In this document: positions 59,180-64,000 of the stretch, piece by piece | Numbering within the stretch: the first letter of the stretch is position 1 | Layout: every line of letters starts with the position of its first letter | Source of the DNA: Symbiodinium microadriaticum | Taxonomy: Eukaryota > Sar > Dinophyceae > Suessiales > Symbiodiniaceae | Reading direction: 5' to 3' | Length of the DNA stretch: 64,000 bases | NCBI GenBank assembly: GCA_001939145.1 | Contig: LSRX01001085.1 | Coordinates: forward strand, 146,034-210,033 | The notes under the pieces: model-generated | The model's database searches: none | Told to the model about the DNA's origin: nothing | Seen by the model: the letters and a program-made list of their open reading frames with translations, nothing else | Program-made: the position numbers and the translations under genes

Positions 59180-59850
59180 CCACTCCAGTCCGAAAGCCGA
59201 GATCGGAAAATCCAACATGCCTAGACGCATGATCCCCTCAATTTCATGATGATCAATGTGGGGCTTCGATTCACGGTGCGTCATAAAGATCCGCGACTGC
59301 AAAAGCGCTGTTAAGCAAAGAGCGACTCCGCCACCCCTCAACAAAGATGCAGCTCCCATGCTCAACTTAGGGCCAAAGTAGGCCTTCCAATCCGAAGCTG
59401 GGCCATGCGCTGCGCAAAACCTCTCGGTGCCCAGATCACTGTGACATGACAGTTGCTTGGGCCGAGAATTACAAGCCAAACAAGCACAACTGCAAGTGAC
59501 CGCAGCTCGTCCTGACCTGCCATGTCAGAAAACGTCAGCCACGTTCCTGTGACCACACGCACGCTTTCTTGCACCTGCTCGCGGTAGTCGCGGCCCGAGG
59601 GTGCAGTCTCGCAGGCCACGGCCTGCTGGACCTCTGCCTTTCTCCGTCAGCGCTTCTCAGTGACTGTTAGGGCGTCAGGCGGCACCACAGCGGAGGAGGA
59701 CACAGCGGTAGCGGTCAGGCTCCTGCCAATCCCACGCAACTGAGGCTATTCAGGCGTACTCCAAGCCACTTTGGTTTGGCTGTTGATGCGAAAAGCTGCT
59801 ACTCTCCCAACACAGAAGACAAGCCGCGGCTACAGTCTATCGGCCTCGAT
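59180..59850 (-). pseudogene. Zinc-finger locus tandem duplication, copy 2, decayed
   Basis: Collinear with copy 1 but shorter. The first RanBP2 finger is deleted and only a fragment of the second remains (LGTERFCAAHGPASDWK, with the last Cys replaced by His). It is not expected to fold as a finger. Confidence 0.75.
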
Positions 59851-59854
59851 GGAC

Positions 59855-60175
59855 GCACTGCTGCCGCCCCCGCGCTTCTCCTGGAAGCAGGCAAGCAATG
59901 CGCACACGAGGCGGCGAAGACACTTCACAAACGATCACAGCCATGGTCGCATCATCTGCCAGTGCTCAGTTCCCGAAGCAGGAGGATATAGACTGGGTGG
60001 TATCTATTGAGATCCTTACTCACTGTAGGCGACCTTCCACTAACTCGAATGATTAGTATTACTTTAAGACCGTCATAGGCAGTCGTTAGTATGATTATTT
60101 GTGCTCGAGCGGTTCTAAGTTAAAAAAAATTCGTATGAGTAGATGTAGAAGAGTTTCAGGCTTGAGAATGGATGC
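59855..60175. other. Spacer
   Basis: Short frames only; no supported gene. Confidence 0.35.
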
Positions 60176-60179
60176 AGAA

Positions 60180-60880
60180 GAAGCACAGACCCAGGGCCGC
60201 AGGAGAAGGAAGGATGTCCCGTTCCACAAAAATAAGACGGGGGAAACACATATCGTTATGCCTGCATAGTTGTATATAAACTGAACCAGGGCCGCAGGAG
60301 AAGGAAGAATGTCCTGTTCCACAAGTGGGGGAGGGGGGAAACACATGGCCGCAGGAGAAGGAAGGATGTCCCATTCCACAGGGGGGGACGGGGGAAGCAT
60401 ATATCGTTATGCCTATATATTGTATAAACCAGGGCCGCAGGAGAAGAAAGGATGTCCGGGGGAAGGGGGGAAACATGGCCGCAGGAGAAGGAAGGATGTC
60501 CCGTTCCACAAGGGGGAGGGGGGAAACATATATCGTTACGCCTATATAATTGTGTATAAACTGAACCAGGGCCGCAGGAAGGATGTCCCGTTCCACAGGT
60601 GGGAGGGGCGAAACATATGGCCGCAGGACAAGGAAGGATGTCCCGCTCCACGGGGGGGGGGGGGAGAAGGAAACATATATGGTTATGCCTACAATTGTAT
60701 ATAAACTGAACCAGGCCAGCAGTAGAACGAAGGATGTCCCGTTCCACAAGGGGGGGACGGGGGAAACAAAAGGCCGCAGGAGAATGCAGGATGTCCCGTT
60801 CCACAGGGGGGAGGGGGGAAACATATATCGTTATGCCTATATAATTGTATAACAGGAACCATGCAAAAAGGGGAAGGGGG
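60180..60880. repeat. Composite minisatellite
   Basis: Alternating blocks: a G-rich one (GCCGCAGGAGAAGGAAGGAT, GTCCCGTTCCACA, then GGGGGAGGGGGGAAACA) and an AT-rich one (ATATCGTTATGCCTATATAA, TTGTATATAAACTGAACCAGG). G-rich blocks begin near 60198, 60292, 60346, 60432, 60478, 60568, 60619, 60716 and 60773. The AT-rich block is present after only some of them. Confidence 0.9.
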
Positions 60881-60904
60881 AGGGGGGGCCGCCGAGGCGC
60901 AACC

Positions 60905-60985
60905 ATATATATATATATATGGATATGTATATGCTCTTATATATATATATACATACATACATACATATATGTGTGTATATGCGTG
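60905..60985. repeat. AT / CATA microsatellite
   Basis: ATATATAT then (CATA)n then TGTGTATATG; it lies just beyond the 3' end of the USP-bearing retroelement. Confidence 0.9.
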
Positions 60986-61338
60986 ATGGTTTGCAATCGA
61001 TATGTTCGATGTTGCTCACCTCACCGAGCAATAAGAAGTTGATGTGGTTGCCTTAGGACCAAATGACACACGACGGCTTCAGGTCGGCGCTCTCTGTGCA
61101 GCGGGGAACACACGCTCAATGGCTGGATCTCGGGTAAGCAGAAGTAGATGGTTTTGCTTTCAGGGCTCCACTCAAAGTAGGGCCACTCCCCTTGGCTCGT
61201 GAGCAAGCTTCAGCACGCGGCTTTTGAATTCTTGGAAGAACTTGAGGGTCATGGCGTGCCGCGGAGGGGCTGCTGGGGCCAACATGGCTCGATGTTTCTT
61301 GCTCTCCGCGTGGAGAGCTGTCCCTTGGGCCTTCAAGA

Positions 61339-62155
61339 CTAGTCCGCCTGATGCTCGAGTAGCAGAAGATAGAAGTTGCAAGCCATCAACTGATCAGCCA
61401 TCTGACATGCAGATGGTGAACTGGCATCGTCCCCTAGATACCATTGTCCTTCAGAAAGCACAAAGCTGCGATAGTGGCCTGACGTGGGCTCTGCACCAAG
61501 ATGCACGATTCCCGACCTTAGTCGGAACCGAACCCTTGCCAGTGAGGAGTCAGCTCCTGCATAAAAAGGGAGTTCAACGGCTTCTTGCAGCTTAATTGGC
61601 AGACTGTTTTTGCCATGTCCTGCATATCTTGGCAGGGCAAGGCAGACAAATCTTGCTGGAGGTAAGAAGGCATGGATCGGCGATCTATTATTGCTCCAGC
61701 TGTTGATCATGGTTTGCAGATCCGCTGCCAGTTCTACATTTAGGAACACCGGAGAATTGCCTTCCTCATCTACGATGTATCCAGCTTCCATTGGAGAGCG
61801 AGTCTCCCAAGCCCCCAAGGACAAGGGAGGAAAAATTTGGCAAAATGGCTGTGAGAAATTCCGCTGCATCCTGCTGTCGCCCATCAAATGTCCATCCTCG
61901 TGTTGCTGGCTCAAGAGAGGGATGTTCAGGCGTGAGTCGAGCTAGCTGGCTAACTCGCCTCGGTTCCTGCCAAAGTGAGAGTTCATCTGAGGGGATAGCC
62001 CAATGCAGGATCTGCAGCACCGAGTTGGCATAGCAGTGATTTCTACGGTTAGCCAAAAGCCAAAAGCCGTTCAGAAGGAAGACAGGGACACGCAGACCAA
62101 CCTGAGGTTCGTCTTTAGGGGGTTTGGATGACTTCTTAGGCTTAGCCTCATAGGT
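61339..62155 (-). pseudogene. ubiquitin-specific protease (C19-like) domain of the retroelement
   Basis: USP landmarks in order. Cys box: FWLLANRRNHCYANSVLQIL, nucleophile Cys in NHCYANS. Then DGRQQDAAEFLTAILP, the QQDAxEFL box. After a frame change, FVCLALPRYAGHGKNS, then the His box RSGIVHLGAEPTSGHYRSFV with GQWYLGDDAS, and NFYLLLLE. Cys, His and Asp are all present. Length is about 260 residues, short for a USP but complete in its landmarks, with no finger insertion. Function would be removal of ubiquitin or a related modifier. The fusion to an RT is what makes it unusual. Confidence 0.75.
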
Positions 62156-62329
62156 TCGAGGAGTCATATCCTTCCTGAAGAACATGCGTTTGCAGAAGTG
62201 GCACACATTGTTCTGAATGCATTCCAGGCGCATCCCGCATCGACCTTAGTTGGGCAATAACGGCAGGTGCTCCCTTTTTCATCATCAGCTTATGCTGCTG
62301 CAGGCGTGGTGATCTCTGTGGAACTCTCC

Positions 62330-63217
62330 TCATGACCTCTGGAGGTGCTGCTTGACGGCCTTGTTGCCTGCTAGCGCCTGCCCGCACAGTGCACAACTCT
62401 CCATGAGCCAAACATGAAGATCAGGGTTGGAAGCTGCGGACGCGGGGTCCTGCAGAGACTCGGGCTTGACATCCGCGTGCGCTTTGTCAAGCTCGGTCTG
62501 CTGGAGGCTGTCCTGCTGATCCTCCCGCAGGAGAATATGTACGCACGGACAGGTTGAGATCTCTATGTGTCTCCGGAGATAGAAATAGGTACTGAAAGCT
62601 CGACCACAAGCTAGACATTCCGGCGTTCCAGCTTTGCAGTGCTTTTTAGGGTCAAATTTTGGGCCTTTACAGAAGTGCCTGACCCCAGGATGGTGCTTCT
62701 GGGAGTGCCTATGCAGAGCCCCTGTTCCGATAAAAATCGCTCCACACTCCGCGCAGACCTGCTGTTGCTCCTGACCGCCAGGATTGACCCTATCGGCACC
62801 CTGTAGCTGTGGTAGCATCTCTGCCAGTCTTTGCGTGCGTGGCAGGTAGTGTGGAAGGAGTTCCTGCTTGTCCCCTTTATGCTGGCGCTTGAGGAATTTT
62901 CTCAGTCGCGGCATGATCTGTGCTTTTCCTGTTTTCATACCTTTACGCTGGAGCAGGCTCTGGTTTGATTCGCGTGTGTTCTGGGAGTAGCTCCTCAGAA
63001 CGAAGCGCAGCTGGTATAGCATGTGAGACTCTAGTGCCGAGAGGCCTTGTTCCGTGAGTCCTACTACATGCAGACCATAAAGGGCAGAGGCCCAAGAGGT
63101 GATGCGCTGTATTGACATACGGCGCTTCTCCGTTCCGGCATGGCTATTGCGAACTGCATGCGCTACTTCCTTCATGACGGCCTTGCTGGCTTGCAGTCGA
63201 TGCCTTAAGGACTGCAT
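62330..63217 (-). pseudogene. RT thumb region and C2H2 zinc fingers
   Basis: MQSLRHRLQASKAVMKEVAH, ITSWASALYGLHVVGLTEQG and MLYQLRFVLRSYSQ are typical of the post-RT helical domain of LINEs. Then come CAECGAIFIGTGALHRHSQK, CLACGRAFSTYFYLRRHIEI and CALCGQALAGNKAVKQHLQR, three C2H2-type fingers. A fourth, weaker one (VCHFCKRMFF) follows in the next frame (62200-62160). Such fingers could bind target DNA or template RNA. Confidence 0.75.
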
Positions 63218-63233
63218 CTCGTACTCATGGTAG

Positions 63234-64000
63234 GAGATGATGATCCCCAGATAGGGAACCTGCGTCTTGTGTGTGAAGTGCGATTAGCCTGACGGATGGT
63301 AGCTGCACATACTTTTCACCTGCTTTGTTCAAGATCAATTTGTGCTCGATCTGCTGCGAAGATCCGCCATGGAGTTGCAGAAGCAGAGCCGACTTCTCGG
63401 TGTTTACTTGAACCCAAGTTCCGTTAGCTGGCCCAAGAGCAGGTCACACATCCGCAACGCTTCCTGCAGCTGAGGCAGGTCGTCGAAGTGTATTTGAAGC
63501 AGTGTGTCATCAGTGTACATTGTTAGGATGCGCGCAAGGGCCTCAATGTTACTGTGCTCTCCCAACTTACGGAACAATAGAGAGGTTGCGAAGGCAAAGA
63601 GGGATGGAGCTAGTTTACAACCTTGTTTGATGCCTCTCTTAGTGGCTATGCTGAAGGCTTGATCGCTTGCCGTCATGTCATAGAGAGCCTGAATGTGCAG
63701 CTTGCCCACGAGCTCAATGTCGAAGGCTTTACTCATGTCTACGCTAAGTGTGAGGCTGCCTTTTAGGCTGACGCCTCTGGGTCCTCGGCCCACCTGTCGC
63801 TGACTGCATCTGGCTCGGTCTCTGGCTTCGTCTACGTGCGTTAGCGACTTGCAGATGGCCTCCTCCGTTCCGCGACCCGGCACGAAGCCAAACTGTGAGA
63901 CCCCTGACATTGTCAACTTTCAGGGCTGGCTTCAGCCTTTGCCTCAGAAGGCCGGCCAAAATTTTGCCTTCTCAGGAGCTATCACACCTATGGGGCAGGC
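63234..64000 (-). pseudogene. Reverse transcriptase of the USP-bearing element
   Basis: CPIGVIAPEKAK and LAGLLRQRLKPAL (out of frame), then SQFGFVPGRGTEEAI, motif A LTLSVDMSKAFD, motif B KRGIKQGCKLAPSLF, motif C MYTDDTLLQ (Thr in place of the usual Ala), and VNTEKSALLL further on. The spacing between motif A and motif B is only about 26 residues, some 30 fewer than usual, pointing to an in-frame deletion. At least three frameshifts are present. Homology class: non-LTR RT. Confidence 0.8.

Larger units (their letters stand above)
61030..64000 (-). mobile_element. Retroelement with RT, C2H2 fingers and USP-like protease, 5' end outside window
   Basis: On the minus strand, in order: RT (64000 to about 63240), thumb region and three or four C2H2 fingers (63217-62170), then a ubiquitin-specific-protease-like domain (about 62120-61340). 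All are in one orientation with short or no gaps, joined by frame changes near 63955, 63905, 63404, 63280, 62330 and 61790. The simplest reading is a single long ORF of a LINE-like element, now decayed. A separate cellular USP gene interrupted by a LINE is the alternative, but the zinc fingers are contiguous with both sides. The 5' part runs out of the window. Confidence 0.7.

Overview
The window looks like nuclear DNA of a photosynthetic dinoflagellate, most likely a Symbiodiniaceae-type genome (inference). The evidence is: roughly 50% GC background; many interstitial TTTAGGG/CCCTAAA tracts (plant/dinoflagellate telomere type); introns with GC-AG as well as GT-AG ends; genes all in one orientation over about 38 kb; a sugar-phosphate cyclase of the mycosporine/gadusol type; and abundant LINE-like reverse-transcriptase relics. 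No bacterial operons, CRISPR, tRNA or rRNA genes were recognised. Short N runs (13029, 20175, 24614-24634, 57630) show that this is a gapped draft assembly.

Left part (1-26 kb) is gene-poor and repeat-rich. A 55-bp tandem repeat with 165-bp higher-order structure (1-650) leads into the only plausible plus-strand gene, an F-box-like ORF (670-1578). Then come a 2.6-kb AT-rich island (2150-4745), a pure decamer array (4850-5640), gene-less spacer, a TAC array (12.9-13.6 kb), GCA/GTA repeats (17.3-17.9 kb), a 2-kb CGTGGT hexamer array joined through an N to telomere-like DNA (18.2-20.2 kb), inverted-repeat MITE-like elements (20.29 and 24.95 kb), and a minisatellite whose units can form hairpins (22.4-23.0 kb).

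Right part (26-64 kb): every recognisable gene is on the minus strand, head to tail. Reading in the direction of transcription, from high to low coordinates: a decayed retroelement with reverse transcriptase, C2H2 fingers and a ubiquitin-specific-protease-like domain (64.0-61.0 kb); a small two-finger RanBP2-type zinc protein (58.5 kb) with a decayed tandem copy; a 5'-truncated LINE with RNase H (57.6-56.0 kb); a DDGS/EEVS-like cyclase with a SHOCT-like tail (55.9-54.1 kb); a poorly resolved charged protein (53.1-52.5 kb); a zeta-type P-loop kinase (50.3-49.3 kb); a long CSB/ERCC6-type repair helicase gene (48.5-31.8 kb); VPS53 of the GARP/EARP tethering complex (31.5-26.9 kb or beyond); and a small MGC-start, probably lipid-anchored protein (26.3-25.9 kb).

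For VPS53 I derived five exons whose splice phases agree with one another. For CSB I derived most of the helicase exons and the C-terminal winged-helix exons. A dead LINE (45.97-42.29 kb), lacking RT motif A, sits in sense orientation in a large CSB intron. The genes are typical eukaryotic housekeeping or metabolic genes and do not form a pathway. The most unusual system is the RT-zinc finger-USP retroelement at the right edge.
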